Shown here piece by piece: positions 19,955 to 30,325 of a DNA stretch of 64,000 bases. The position numbers were made by a program, and so were the translations under genes. A model generated the notes under the pieces. It was not told the DNA's origin, made no database searches, and saw only the letters and a list, made by a program, of their open reading frames with translations. Numbering within the stretch: the first letter of the stretch is position 1; each line of letters opens with the position of its first letter. The stretch comes from Nostoc sp. FACHB-110 (lineage in GTDB: Bacteria > Cyanobacteriota > Cyanobacteriia > Cyanobacteriales > Nostocaceae), in contig NZ_JACJRU010000011.1 in assembly GCF_014697425.1 (NCBI RefSeq), positions 124,001 through 188,000 on the forward strand, given 5' to 3'.

Positions 19955-20079
19955 TAATTATCTCTACCTTTGATGATTAGCAAAATTGCTGTGGTTTGAT
20001 TGCAGTCAAAATTTAGTGGACAACACCAAGAATTCACTACCTCACTAATTTTGAAATTAGGAAAATTGCCCAAAATTGA

Positions 20080-21309
20080 TTAGCTTGCTTGTACGCTCAT
20101 CACAGTGGGAGAAAAAGCGACACTCGGTTTCACAATGGCTGGGACAATTTTTTCACACGCCATTCTTGCACCTGATAAATTTCTGGCTGTCGGCCCTACT
20201 TGCAGCGCAGCTAAACCACCCATAATAAATAATTCACAGCCAGGCCAACGCAGACAAGTATCTAATACTGGCAAGCCTTTAACGATGGGAATAGGGTAAG
20301 CCGCTAGAATATTTTTTAATAAAGGTTCAGTGGTGACATCAAATTTAGTCCCAGTAGACAGCCAAATATAATCACACTCATGTTGGCTACCATCACTACA
20401 TTGAATGTGCCAACTTTCACCCAACCATTGAGCTTTGACAATTTGGCAGTTTTCGTCAATTCTGATGTTACCACTACGCATTTGTCGCCGCAGTTGAGTA
20501 GCGATCGCCGGGGTCATCGAACCACCATTTCTCGCTTGCTGAATCATCTCAAAGCGTCGCTGCCAATTTGATTCAGCAAAAAAATCTTTGAGATACTTTG
20601 GCCCCAACCAACCTGGTTCCGCATCAAACAACTTTTCTGCTAACTGTCGCCGAAGGAGTAAATGCACCTTTGCACCACGAGCAATTGCCCCTAGTGCCAA
20701 ATGTCCACTCGTCAACCCACCACCAACAATTAATACTCGCTGACCCGCCAACTGCAATTTCCTCAAATCAATTGTTTGGGAATGGCAAAGTCTATCTGAT
20801 GGATATGTTGGAATGTTTTTCACCCAATCAGGTATTTGTTGTTTAGCACTACCTGTGGCTAACACTACCCGCTGTGCTATTACTTCTTGTCCGTCTTGCA
20901 AACATAGCCGAAATCGAGAACGCACACGATCAGGTAAGGGTTCAATACTCCTCACCCCTAAAGGAATAACTTGGTTTTGCAACTGCCAAACTCGAATGAC
21001 ATCTTGGCAAAAATCTGCAAATAATTGCGTCCCTGGTAAATCATAGGGGGCAAATAACTCATGGGGACGAGGTTCCGCAAACTTGCGTAAAGCAAACGCA
21101 TTGGGGTCGGGATGATGCACGGCGGGTGAGCGCAAATGCGGAATTTCAAATGCTGCAAATTGCTGCTTCCAGCGACTCATCCACATCCCACTGGGGTCAA
21201 ATACCCAAAATCTACCTCTGATTGATTGTCGTTTTTGCAACAAATGGGTAGTTACAGTCAGCGCATGAGGCCCTGCACCAACAATAGCCAAGTCAATGTT
21301 TTTAGTCAT
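20080..21309 (-). CDS. FAD/NAD(P)-binding oxidoreductase, N-hydroxylase-like
   Basis: This 409-residue flavoprotein has an N-terminal FAD Rossmann motif (LAIVGAGPHALTVTTHL), a second nucleotide motif (RVLIVGGGLTSGHLALGAI) and the ATG-like sequence VVLATGSAKQQIP. The overall form resembles the lysine/ornithine N-monooxygenase and flavin monooxygenase superfamily, and the substrate cannot be read from sequence. It lies 31 bp after hemB and 125 bp before the COG0523 gene on the same strand, so it is probably part of the zinc-limitation transcript. One could imagine a role in a metallophore, but no biosynthetic partner is nearby. Confidence 0.7.
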   Translation of the reverse strand: MTKNIDLAIVGAGPHALTVTTHLLQKRQSIRGRFWVFDPSGMWMSRWKQQFAAFEIPHLRSPAVHHPDPNAFALRKFAEPRPHELFAPYDLPGTQLFADFCQDVIRVWQLQNQVIPLGVRSIEPLPDRVRSRFRLCLQDGQEVIAQRVVLATGSAKQQIPDWVKNIPTYPSDRLCHSQTIDLRKLQLAGQRVLIVGGGLTSGHLALGAIARGAKVHLLLRRQLAEKLFDAEPGWLGPKYLKDFFAESNWQRRFEMIQQARNGGSMTPAIATQLRRQMRSGNIRIDENCQIVKAQWLGESWHIQCSDGSQHECDYIWLSTGTKFDVTTEPLLKNILAAYPIPIVKGLPVLDTCLRWPGCELFIMGGLAALQVGPTARNLSGARMACEKIVPAIVKPSVAFSPTVMSVQAS

Positions 21310-21340
21310 TTTTCATGCTTGAAGGGAAACAAAGATAATT

Positions 21341-22411
<1,071 letters not shown>

Positions 22412-22902
22412 TCAATATCTTGCACACAGACAAAACCAGCCTGTGCGGTTTCCCAACTCTTGATAGAGATACCATCAAAAAGGTAAGGCAACTGACCCTA
22501 CCAAATATTTTGCTGCACTAGAAAATCAAGATTTAGGCATTGTTAAACGCCAAAGAAAACCAAACATGAAGCTCATCGTTGCGCCCTTCCCTGAGAAACA
22601 ACGAGGCACACCTGAATTTTTTTCAGCCACCTTCCCAAATCCCCTTGACTACTGCCTTACAGCTTTAACTTGTTACCAATGGTGCTAACCCCATCCCCTA
22701 AATTGCAAATTTCCTAACTCTTTATTGTTCCACAAAACACTTTTGCAAGGTTATCTTAACTATTTGAAACAATTATTCATATTCCCTGTGTATAGAAAAA
22801 GTATTATTGTCTGTAGCATATTTGCTTATACGCGTTAAGTTGTAATTTAATTCTACATGAATAGATAGAAGTGCGGAATGTGGGATATATGTTTTTCCGG
22901 TT

Positions 22903-23138
22903 CCCCCCTAGCCCCCAGGGCTGTTTCATTCGCTCAGATGAGGATTTTGTCAAGAGTATCAGCCAAAAATTTTAGTGAGTCGGCAATCGAAAAATTACTG
23001 TTTCAAGCAGAAAATTTAAGTGTGATCGCCTGGTTCATCAGGAAATTAAGTTGTTGAACTACCTGACTTTTTTGATTGATACGCTTGTAAATTATGGACT
23101 TTTAGGGAATGAAACAGTCCTGCTGGGGGCTAGGGGGG
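22903..23138. mobile_element. 236-bp element with long terminal inverted repeats
   Basis: Left end CCCCCCTAGCCCCCAGGGC with CTGTTTCATTC (22903-22931) is matched in inverse orientation by 23107-23138, differing by a 3-base indel. The 175-bp interior has no open frame of note but holds a hairpin (CAGG...CCTG followed by ACTTTTTT). Size and ends fit a non-autonomous miniature transposable element. No target duplication is obvious. The rest of the 822-bp gap (22395-23216) is AT-rich with no gene. Confidence 0.65.
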
Positions 23139-23216
23139 ATCTGATTCTATGCAGCTTCATAAAAAACTGGTATAACGCAGTGAAACACAACAATCCAAAA
23201 TCTCAAATTTGATGAT

Positions 23217-25043
23217 TTAGCCTGGTGTGCGGACATAAACTTCCTGACCACGAGAATCGTAAATCACCAGTGGTAAATTAGCATTCTCACCAATAACGCT
23301 GAGGGCTTCTTGTAAAACTTGCCAGTGATTTGTGACTCCAATTGCTGGGTTAGGATTTTCAGGATTGGCTTGTGTCAAATTAGTTTGGATGGTTTGTTCG
23401 TACTCAGGGGTAGTAGTAACAATAATCCCTGTATTGTTGATAGTGAAGGTGCAGATGCGAATTTCACTAGTACAAGTTTTATTTAAGTCGAGGCGAGTTT
23501 GTTGCAAATTATTAGTTTGTTGGACTTTTGCTTGTGCTTGTTGGAGGCTAGCTGAGTAAGGTGCAACCAGACTTTGGGCTTGGGCGTAGTACAAGCTATC
23601 TTGAGCAACATTTTTCGCTGTTTGTAACGCTTGCTCCCAGTAGGCGGCAGCAGCTTGCCATTGATTAGATTTTTCGTAGGCTTTAGCTTGTCTGGCAATG
23701 TCAACTGCTTGCAGATAGCTTTTGGCTGCTAATTTTTCTAAGGTGGCGCGATCGCGCGTTTTGGCTAATTGGGGTTTATATTCAATTAAGAGCTTTTGTG
23801 CTTCTGGATAGGCAGGGCTACTAGCCGGAATAATAATCAAAGCATTCACCGCAACTTGCCAAGTAGATTCGGCCTTTTGCCAATCGCGCAATGTTTTAGC
23901 AGCAGTTTCTTGCTTGCTAGCAACCTGAGCGACAACTTTCGCCGCCGCGAGTTTTTGTATCCATCGCTCTTGAACAGCTAACTGCTTATTAACAGATTGC
24001 AAATTGATGCGATACTTTAACAATTTTGGCTGAATGAACCCATAAAGTTCACTGTTAGGATTAACAGCTTCTAAAGGTGCGATGGCTTGTCGCCACAGGT
24101 GTTGTTGAGCTTGCAATTCCTTTAAACTATTTTGAGATGTGAGAGTTTTCTGCTCGGCATTAGCTCCTGTCTGTAAAGCGGAAACTACTAGGCTAATCTT
24201 TTGGGACTGTCCAGACAAACTTGTTTTGAGTTCCTCGGCTTGCTGATAACGCGGCGACCATTGGGGAATCACTGTCAAAGCGTTGCTAGTTGTTTCTAAC
24301 TTGTCTTTGACGGCTAATAATTCTTTTTCTGACTTAGCGCGGTACATTAGTTGCCGAGATTCTGTTTTGAGTTGCTCTGCGTCTGCTATTTCTTTACACT
24401 CAGACATCACGCAAGGGCGAGTTAATAAATATGCACTAATGCCCAACACAATAATTCCTAACAACCCTCCACCTAGCAACAGTGGTGAAATCACCAGCCG
24501 TTTGTGTCTGAGAGTAGTTATATCTGGTGCATCGGCTAGGGGGTCAAATATTTCTTCTTCGGGTTCGGCGGTTAAATTTTCATTCACAAACGATTCATCA
24601 GGGTTTCCCAGAGGTGGAAATAACTCCGCATCCGGTAATACATCCTGCGCCCAGCCCCCTTGGTTGCCTAAAGGTGGAAATAACTCGGCATCAGGCAATT
24701 GTGTAGTGTTTTCTGGCTCTGGATGAGTATCTTCTTTTTCCTGGTGTTTGATGGTAATTTCTCGTTTGGCATAAGGCAATTTTTCGCCATTCATCCGCAA
24801 GAAACACTGCACCCGTTGTTCGCTGTAACTTGGTAGCGACTGTAATGCGTCTTCAAGCACAGCAAAAATTTGCTCGATGTCAACTATTAAGCCGACTGGA
24901 TGTTGAATAAGAATCATCAACTCGTCTTTGTTGACAGCACACTTAATTTGGAAGACTTGACCAGATGGAACTTGTGCAAGAACTTGCTCTTGCAAGGTTC
25001 GGGCTAAAAGCTGTAAATCTTCCTGCTGGACTGCTACTTTCAT
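23217..25043 (-). CDS. Membrane-anchored coiled-coil protein, unknown function
   Basis: The 608-residue protein is not one I can name. Residues 1-105 form a folded N-terminal domain (KVAVQQEDLQLLARTLQEQ, QIFAVLEDALQSLP). An acidic linker follows with the 12-residue motif LPDAELFPPLGN present twice. One transmembrane helix (about 180-200, SPLLLGGGLLGIIVLGISAYLL broken at the ends) precedes about 330 residues of Gln/Ala-rich coiled coil with TPR-like helices, then a small C-terminal domain (ICTFTINNTGIIVTTTPEYEQ). A GTG at 25130 would add 29 residues. I chose ATG 25043 because GGGA precedes it and the downstream sequence is protein-like from there. Confidence 0.7.
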   Translation of the reverse strand: MKVAVQQEDLQLLARTLQEQVLAQVPSGQVFQIKCAVNKDELMILIQHPVGLIVDIEQIFAVLEDALQSLPSYSEQRVQCFLRMNGEKLPYAKREITIKHQEKEDTHPEPENTTQLPDAELFPPLGNQGGWAQDVLPDAELFPPLGNPDESFVNENLTAEPEEEIFDPLADAPDITTLRHKRLVISPLLLGGGLLGIIVLGISAYLLTRPCVMSECKEIADAEQLKTESRQLMYRAKSEKELLAVKDKLETTSNALTVIPQWSPRYQQAEELKTSLSGQSQKISLVVSALQTGANAEQKTLTSQNSLKELQAQQHLWRQAIAPLEAVNPNSELYGFIQPKLLKYRINLQSVNKQLAVQERWIQKLAAAKVVAQVASKQETAAKTLRDWQKAESTWQVAVNALIIIPASSPAYPEAQKLLIEYKPQLAKTRDRATLEKLAAKSYLQAVDIARQAKAYEKSNQWQAAAAYWEQALQTAKNVAQDSLYYAQAQSLVAPYSASLQQAQAKVQQTNNLQQTRLDLNKTCTSEIRICTFTINNTGIIVTTTPEYEQTIQTNLTQANPENPNPAIGVTNHWQVLQEALSVIGENANLPLVIYDSRGQEVYVRTPG

Positions 25044-25130
25044 AGAGCGTTCCCGCTGGTTATCTATAATTGTTTTTTTATCTTTGAGGGAAATAGAAGA
25101 ATCACTTGCGTTTGTTGAATGCAGATGCAC

Positions 25131-25857
25131 AATTTAACCAACCACAGCCGAAAATAAAATAGACCAACTTTCTAACACAGATTTTGGCTATTTCGCAAAA
25201 ATTCGATATCAGTAATTATTCGTATTTTTAGGAATTGTTGATTTGATGTGCGCGAATTTACTAGTTAGGTAATTAATAATAAATTTAAAATCTAGAATTA
25301 TCAGGAATAAATTTTTATCTTTAGAAAGATAGTTAATTTGTATAAACTAAAGATTAGATATTGAAATTTGATGAATAGCCGGGGGCTATCAGGCAACAAA
25401 ACTTATACCTATTTTCTGCCTCTTTGAGTAGTTTACAAACCTCAGCAGAATGCTACATAATATCTCAAAATTTCCCGATACAGCCTCAACAATCGGTAGT
25501 GAGAGTTAGCGATCGCCTGATTGGATGAGTAAGTTTACAAATTAAGTATAACTGTTATATCAGTGACAAAATTATCTCAAATGGTAGAAAAAACACTATA
25601 CCAGAGTTTTTTGACATAGTTGCTAGTTTTGTTATATGCTGGCAATTCCCCTGAGGATATTAATTACATTCTATAGCTCTAAAGCAATGGATTAATGATA
25701 CAAAATAATGGCTAGATTTGCCAAATTCGATAGAATTGATCCATCAAAAATTAATTTATACAGATAAACTAGGCTTGATCAGACCATTATATTGCTGTAA
25801 AAAATAAACAACAGCACCAAAATACTTCTGAGGAATTTAAACATCAGGTGCATAACA
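25131..25857. other. 727-bp non-coding spacer
   Basis: This AT-rich spacer separates two divergent units. It holds one HIP1-like GCGATCGC site (near 25509). No open frame, repeat of note or clear terminator was seen. Promoters for both flanking genes must lie here, but I could not identify convincing elements. Confidence 0.4.
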
Positions 25858-27090
25858 ATGGATTTATTAGAGTATCAAGTTAAAGAATGGTTTAGGCAAA
25901 TAGGTATTCCGGTGTTGCCTTCCCAAAGAATCGACCACCCCACAGACCTCAAACGATTAAAGATTCGCTATCCCATTGTCCTCAAATCTCAGGTGTATGC
26001 TGGCGAAAGAATCCACGCCGGCGGAGTGCGAATCGTCGAAACAACAATCGATGCGATCGCCGCAGCCCAAACCATCTTCAATTTGCCAATTTGGGGCGAG
26101 TTACCAGAAGTTTTATTAGCAGAAACGAGATACGATAGCAAACAAGAATTTTACCTAGCTGTAGTTTTAGATACCGCAGTCTGTCGCCCAGTCCTTTTAG
26201 GTTGCAAAGAAGCCGATATTGACTGGGAATCGGCGGGAGAGAAAATGCAGTATGTCGTCGTCGAACAGGAATTTTCGCCCTTTTACGCGCGGCGATTGGC
26301 TTTAAAAATGGGACTCCAAGGCACACTGATGCAGTCAGTTAGCAATGTGGTGGAGAAAATGTATGAATTATTTATCCAAAAAGATTTGGACTTAGTAGAA
26401 ATTAACCCCCTCGCCGTGAATGCGGCTGATGAAGTGATGGCTTTAAATGGCAAAGTCAGTATTAATGAGCGGTCAATTAGTCGTCATCCCGAAATTAGTG
26501 AAATAGCCGCAAAAATTAACAATCGCCACAGTCATAATCAAACCAACGGCCGAGCAAAAGATTGGAGTGGTGGAGACAACCACGGCAAAATTGGCATACT
26601 GGGCAATGGTACGGGTTCAGTAATGGCGACATTTGATTTAGTTACCAGCACAGGCGGAAATCCAGGTCATTCGATGAATCTGCGACATGGTTTTTTAAGT
26701 GATACTTCCCCGACTACATTTTGCGATCGCTTGGCTAAAGGTCTAGAAATTCTCACAGCTGACCCCAGCATTCAAGTAATTTTAATTAACCTCCTCGGCA
26801 GTATACCCAAACCCGAAGCCGCCGCAGAAGTAATTGCCAAATTTATTCACGACCATACACAAGAATTTGCCACTCGGAATCATCGCAACTACCAACAGAT
26901 AGATATTCCCCGCTTAGTAATTCGTCTAGCTGGTTCAGAATTAAATGCAGCGAAAGATTTATTGGCAACCCTGGAAAATCAAGGTCAACTGATATTAGTT
27001 GAAGATTTAGATGAAGCAGTCGCTCAAGCTGTGCGACTGGCCAAACCAAGTGCCTATCAATCCCTCAAAACTATCAAAACTAAAAGTTAA
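25858..27090 (+). CDS. Succinyl-CoA ligase beta-subunit-like ATP-grasp protein
   Basis: This 410-residue protein resembles SucC. It has an N-terminal ATP-grasp domain (LLEYQVKEWFRQIGIPVLPSQ, YPIVLKSQVYAGERIHAGGV, KDLDLVEINPLAVNAADEVMALNGK) and a C-terminal flavodoxin-like CoA-ligase domain (KIGILGNGTGSVMATFDLV, GNPGHSMNLRHG). The ATP and metal residues (EINPL) are present. The GG(N/K)PANFLD-type motif of SucC is altered to GGNPGHSMNL. It is followed after 14 bp by an alpha-like subunit, forming a two-gene operon. Succinate-CoA ligation is the default guess, but the partner lacks its key histidine, so the reaction is uncertain. Confidence 0.8.
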   Translation: MDLLEYQVKEWFRQIGIPVLPSQRIDHPTDLKRLKIRYPIVLKSQVYAGERIHAGGVRIVETTIDAIAAAQTIFNLPIWGELPEVLLAETRYDSKQEFYLAVVLDTAVCRPVLLGCKEADIDWESAGEKMQYVVVEQEFSPFYARRLALKMGLQGTLMQSVSNVVEKMYELFIQKDLDLVEINPLAVNAADEVMALNGKVSINERSISRHPEISEIAAKINNRHSHNQTNGRAKDWSGGDNHGKIGILGNGTGSVMATFDLVTSTGGNPGHSMNLRHGFLSDTSPTTFCDRLAKGLEILTADPSIQVILINLLGSIPKPEAAAEVIAKFIHDHTQEFATRNHRNYQQIDIPRLVIRLAGSELNAAKDLLATLENQGQLILVEDLDEAVAQAVRLAKPSAYQSLKTIKTKS

Positions 27091-27104
27091 AACTGCATTT
27101 TTTT

Positions 27105-28001
27105 ATGAATCTCACGCCAGATAGTAAAGTAATTATTCAAGGCTTCAGTGAATTTATTTCCGCCACTCATATTGCCCAAATGAAGGGCTACGGCACAAAT
27201 TTGGTAGCTGGGGTAAATCCTGGTGGTGGTGGTCAACAGCAATATGATTTACCTGTATTTGATTTAGTAGAAGAAGTCGTGGCGCAGTTTGGCACAATTG
27301 ACACCACAATTATTTGCGTCCATCCTTATCAGGTATTAGATGCAGCTTTAGAAGCGATCGCCTCTAATATTCGGCAAATTATTATTATCTCAGCTGGTGT
27401 ACCACCATTAGATATGGTGCAGTTACTCCGCAAAGCCGAAGCCTGCGAAACTTTGATTGTCGGGCCAAATAGTCCCGGAATTATCGTACCTGGCAAAATT
27501 CTTTTAGGCACTCATCCGAGCGAATTTTATACACCCGGCCCTGTGGGAATTGTTAGCCGTAGCAGTACCCTTACCTATGAAATCGCCAGAGAATTAACCA
27601 AAGCAGGTTTAGGACAATCAATTAGCGTCAGCATTGGTAGTGATGCAATTGTTGGTTCTTCATTTTTACAATGGCTACAAATTTTAGATGAAGATGAAAC
27701 GACAGAAGCAATTGTCTTAGTTGGTCAACCTGGTGGCGGTAGTGAAGAAGCCGCCGCCAGATATATTACAGAAGCAATTGATAAACCTGTAATTGCTTAC
27801 ATCGCTGGTAGACAAGTACCGCCTGCGAAAAATTGGCGACAAACAGGAACTCTCGCCACAGTCATTGGCCGTGACCCCAATTTCGGCACAGCCCAAAGTA
27901 AATTAGCAGCGTTCAAAGAAGCAGAAGTCCCGGTAGCTGAACGTCCTTCATTAATTCCTGATTTGGTGAGACAGGAATTAAATATCATTCCCGTTGCGTG
28001 A
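27105..28001 (+). CDS. Succinyl-CoA ligase alpha-subunit-like protein lacking the phosphohistidine
   Basis: The 298-residue protein follows SucD: a CoA-binding Rossmann domain (KVIIQGFSEFISATHIAQMKGYGTNLVAGVNPG), the linker NSPGIIVPGKILLG, and a ligase domain (PGPVGIVSRSSTLTYEI, GLGQSISVSIGSDAIVGSSF). In SucD the phosphorylated histidine lies in GHAGAI. Here the equivalent stretch is RQTGTL, so Gln replaces His. The nearby glutamate loop is GQPGGGSEEAAA. The beta-like gene is 14 bp upstream. It may use a phosphohistidine-independent mechanism, act on another acid, or have lost ligase activity. Confidence 0.8.
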   Translation: MNLTPDSKVIIQGFSEFISATHIAQMKGYGTNLVAGVNPGGGGQQQYDLPVFDLVEEVVAQFGTIDTTIICVHPYQVLDAALEAIASNIRQIIIISAGVPPLDMVQLLRKAEACETLIVGPNSPGIIVPGKILLGTHPSEFYTPGPVGIVSRSSTLTYEIARELTKAGLGQSISVSIGSDAIVGSSFLQWLQILDEDETTEAIVLVGQPGGGSEEAAARYITEAIDKPVIAYIAGRQVPPAKNWRQTGTLATVIGRDPNFGTAQSKLAAFKEAEVPVAERPSLIPDLVRQELNIIPVA

Positions 28002-28028
28002 AATCAGGGGTATAGGGGTGTAGGGTGT

Positions 28029-28087
28029 CAGAATAGTAGGTTGGGTGTAGCGATAGCGTAACCCAACAAAGTATGCATGAATGTTGG
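28029..28087. repeat. Interspersed repeat (GTAGGTTGGGT family), copy 1
   Basis: About 59 bases here occur in inverted orientation, with only a few changes, at 38302-38360. The core contains TAGGTTGGGTGTAGCGATAG and GCGTAACCCAACA, which pair as a stem. A second short repeat (GGGGTATAGGGGTGTAGGGTG-like) flanks it near 28007 and 28145. No gene lies in 28002-28206. Confidence 0.8.
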
Positions 28088-28206
28088 GTTCCGTTCCTCC
28101 ACCCAACCTACACCATTCTAAGTTGTTGCCTTAACTGAACTGTATTGGGGTATAGGGGTATCAGGGTGTAGGGTGTCAGTTAGCAAAATCCTAACACCCT
28201 TAGGAC

Positions 28207-28598
28207 TTACGCACAGCCTACGGCAAATGGAACTGAGTAGGCATCAAACGCAATATCATCTTCTCCACCCTCAAATGCTGCCAATATATCTTCTGGCAAA
28301 GGCGCATCAAAGTCGAATGGTACAATAAAGCGTCCTCGGCCTAACCCTAAACTAGCTCGCCGATTAGATGGGTTATGAAACGGAACCAACTTGGCAATTG
28401 GGATTCCTCTGTTGGAAATAATCAGGACTTACGCACAAGCTACGGAAAATCGAACCACAGAGGCGCAGAGTTCACGGAGAAATGAGAGTTTGAGAGATAT
28501 TTTGCGTAAGTCCTAATAATAATTTCTTCTCCAAGTTCCACACGAGACAACAAGCGTGAGAGGTTTGTTTTGGCTTGATGGATATTTACACTTTCCAT
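28207..28598 (-). pseudogene. Phd/YefM-type antitoxin gene split by a miniature element
   Basis: From ATG 28598 the minus strand encodes MESVNIHQAKTNLSRLLSRV then ELGEEIII, the standard start of a prevent-host-death antitoxin. The frame then runs into a 92-bp inserted element. It resumes at 28422 with IISNRGIPIAKLVPFHNPSN and continues to GRGRFIVPFDFDAPLPEDIL and AAFEGGEDD, the standard C-terminal half. Removing the element and one copy of a 6-bp duplication restores one frame. The end (VPFAVGCA) is encoded by another element terminus near 28201-28232. No toxin gene is adjacent, so the module is probably dead. Confidence 0.85.
28423..28514. mobile_element. Miniature inverted-repeat element inserted in the antitoxin gene
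   Basis: The 92-bp element begins with AGGACTTACGCA and ends with TGCGTAAGTCCT, perfect 12-bp inverted ends, flanked by AATAAT on both sides (28417-28422 and 28515-28520). It has no coding capacity. A longer relative lies at 48099-48217, and single ends occur near 15804 and 28201. Confidence 0.85.
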
Positions 28599-28750
28599 AC
28601 TTTTGAAGAACTAAGTCCATAAACTTAGTTTAGTTTAGCGATACATTGTATTGCAATGGCTGATTAAACACTGACCTCTATATCATCGGGTAGCGTAGCA
28701 TAACAATTAGTTACTCTAAATAAGGATGTTATGGAAATAGAAGAGTGTGA

Positions 28751-29284
28751 ATGAAACCGCCACTAACTTTTGAAACTCAACGATTGTCCTTAAGACAACC
28801 AGTTGCTGAAGATGCAGCATTAATCTTCAAGCAATACGCACAAGATATAAAAGTAGCTAAATATACAAGTTGGCGACCCCATCAATCGATTGAAGAAACC
28901 CATCAATGGATCAGCCGATGTATCTCAGTGTGGTCTAATGCTTCTGCATTTCCTTATGTCCTGATTCGCAAGGAAGATGCTCAACTCATTGGCATGGTAG
29001 AAATTCGCTTCAATAACTTTAAAGCAGATTTAGGATATGTTCTGGCAAAATCAGAATGGGGTAAAGGATATATGCCAGAAGCCGTCCAAGTATTAACAGA
29101 TTGGGCATTAGAACAAGATGAGATTTATCGAGTCTGGGCTGTTTGTGACCTCGAAAATTCCGCTTCAGTGAGGGTTATGGAGAAAGTTGGAATGCACAGA
29201 GAAGGGATATTAAAACGGTGGTTTATTCATCCAAATATATCTCAAGAGCCACGAGACTGTTATTGCTATGCAGTGAGCAAGTAA
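28751..29284 (+). CDS. GNAT-family acetyltransferase (RimJ/RimL-like)
   Basis: This 177-residue cytoplasmic enzyme should transfer acetyl from acetyl-CoA to an amine, often a protein N-terminus or a small molecule. It shows the RimJ/L pattern: FETQRLSLRQPVAEDAALIF at the start, the beta-4/CoA motif VLAKSEWGKGYMPEAVQVLTDWAL, then WAVCDLENSASVRVMEKVGM and REGILKRW. It is transcribed alone and lies between the antitoxin remnant and HIP1-rich non-coding sequence (29285-29541). The substrate is unknown. Confidence 0.88.
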   Translation: MKPPLTFETQRLSLRQPVAEDAALIFKQYAQDIKVAKYTSWRPHQSIEETHQWISRCISVWSNASAFPYVLIRKEDAQLIGMVEIRFNNFKADLGYVLAKSEWGKGYMPEAVQVLTDWALEQDEIYRVWAVCDLENSASVRVMEKVGMHREGILKRWFIHPNISQEPRDCYCYAVSK

Positions 29285-29541
29285 TCCCCAGAAGCACCAG
29301 TTGGTGAGTGATGCTATGCGGAACTTTGCTTAGGTATTAGGTATTCCTATGCTTGATCCCCAATTAATGGCGATCGCTTTCACTCAAATTTATAATTAGT
29401 TTGTCCTTGCCAGCACTGACCAAAAATGCGATGGCGTTCCGCCCACCGTAGGTGATCGCATTTAAAACTGTGACCGTGGAAGCGATCGCCAAATCGCACT
29501 AATAAATTAATTCATCCTTTTATTCAGTAACACCACATATT

Positions 29542-29910
29542 TTATATGTAATCTAATGTAACTCTATTTTGACTATGATCAGCAACTAAAATAAATGATT
29601 TCAACCATCGAGAACCTAATAAAATTTCCTGTATTTCATCTCCAGCAAATACAGGAATTTCCCATTCTTGATTATCTATAATAACTCTACCGCTATAAAC
29701 ATCAAATTCAGTTTCTCCTTGAGCAGTTCTCAATTTATCTTGATTTAAAAACTGCCAATCAAGACTTTCTATATCTTGTTTGTTCATGGCTAAAAACTCA
29801 GTAAATCCTGTATCTAGCATTGTTTCTACAGGAAAACTCAAGCCATCCCCTGCAATTAAATCTATTTCAAAATAAATTTGTCCATATTCTCCAAATCTTC
29901 CCTCAATCAT
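29542..29910 (-). CDS. Clan AA aspartyl protease-like protein
   Basis: The 122-residue protein resembles single-domain retroviral-type aspartyl proteases common in cyanobacteria. The catalytic motif is in VETMLDTGFTEFLAM (D-T-G), and the C-terminal half ends with EILLGSRWLKSFILVADHSQN, the usual ILLG-type strand. It would have to dimerise to be active. The start overlaps the stop of the upstream gene by 4 bp (ATGA), so the two are translationally coupled. Such pairs behave like small accessory modules, possibly toxin-antitoxin-like, but the function is unproven. Confidence 0.75.
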   Translation of the reverse strand: MIEGRFGEYGQIYFEIDLIAGDGLSFPVETMLDTGFTEFLAMNKQDIESLDWQFLNQDKLRTAQGETEFDVYSGRVIIDNQEWEIPVFAGDEIQEILLGSRWLKSFILVADHSQNRVTLDYI

Positions 29911-30224
29911 ATTCTGCCACTTACACCTGTTTCGTTAATGCCAAAAATATGATGAATCACTTGAGGGTGTTTTTCTCTAGCCATTTTACTGGCTACTTCT
30001 TTATCCTGGTCAATAAAATAATCACCGCTATCAGGTTCAATGGCAATATACCAGCCAGAATATTTATCCAGTATTTCTGGTTTTAAACGCTCAAAAATTA
30101 CCCAACAACGCTCATAAAATGCTTGTCTTCTGGCTCTATCTTTGGCTTTTTGGGCTTCTGTCCACTGAATTTCCGGGAATACTCTTCCACGTCTGACTAT
30201 TCTTTCGGGTGAAGAGTGTGTCAT
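29907..30224 (-). CDS. Small partner protein of the aspartyl protease-like gene
   Basis: This 105-residue protein has a basic helical N-terminus (WTEAQKAKDRARRQAFYERCW) and a conserved-looking C-terminal domain (YSGWYIAIEPDSGDYFIDQD, then KEVASKMAREKHPQVIHHIFGINETGV). The Gly-Trp-Tyr-Ile-Ala-Ile-Glu-Pro-Asp-Ser-Gly segment is familiar from many short cyanobacterial proteins encoded beside aspartyl protease-like genes. No catalytic motif is visible. It overlaps the next gene by 4 bp. Confidence 0.72.
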   Translation of the reverse strand: MTHSSPERIVRRGRVFPEIQWTEAQKAKDRARRQAFYERCWVIFERLKPEILDKYSGWYIAIEPDSGDYFIDQDKEVASKMAREKHPQVIHHIFGINETGVSGRI

Positions 30225-30325
30225 ATTTTTTACATAGTGGCGGTTTATTTTTCATATTCTATTATAAAGCGATCGCCCTTCCTCATTCCCCAAGAGCGAT
30301 CACTTTCATAATTCACTTTGAATAT

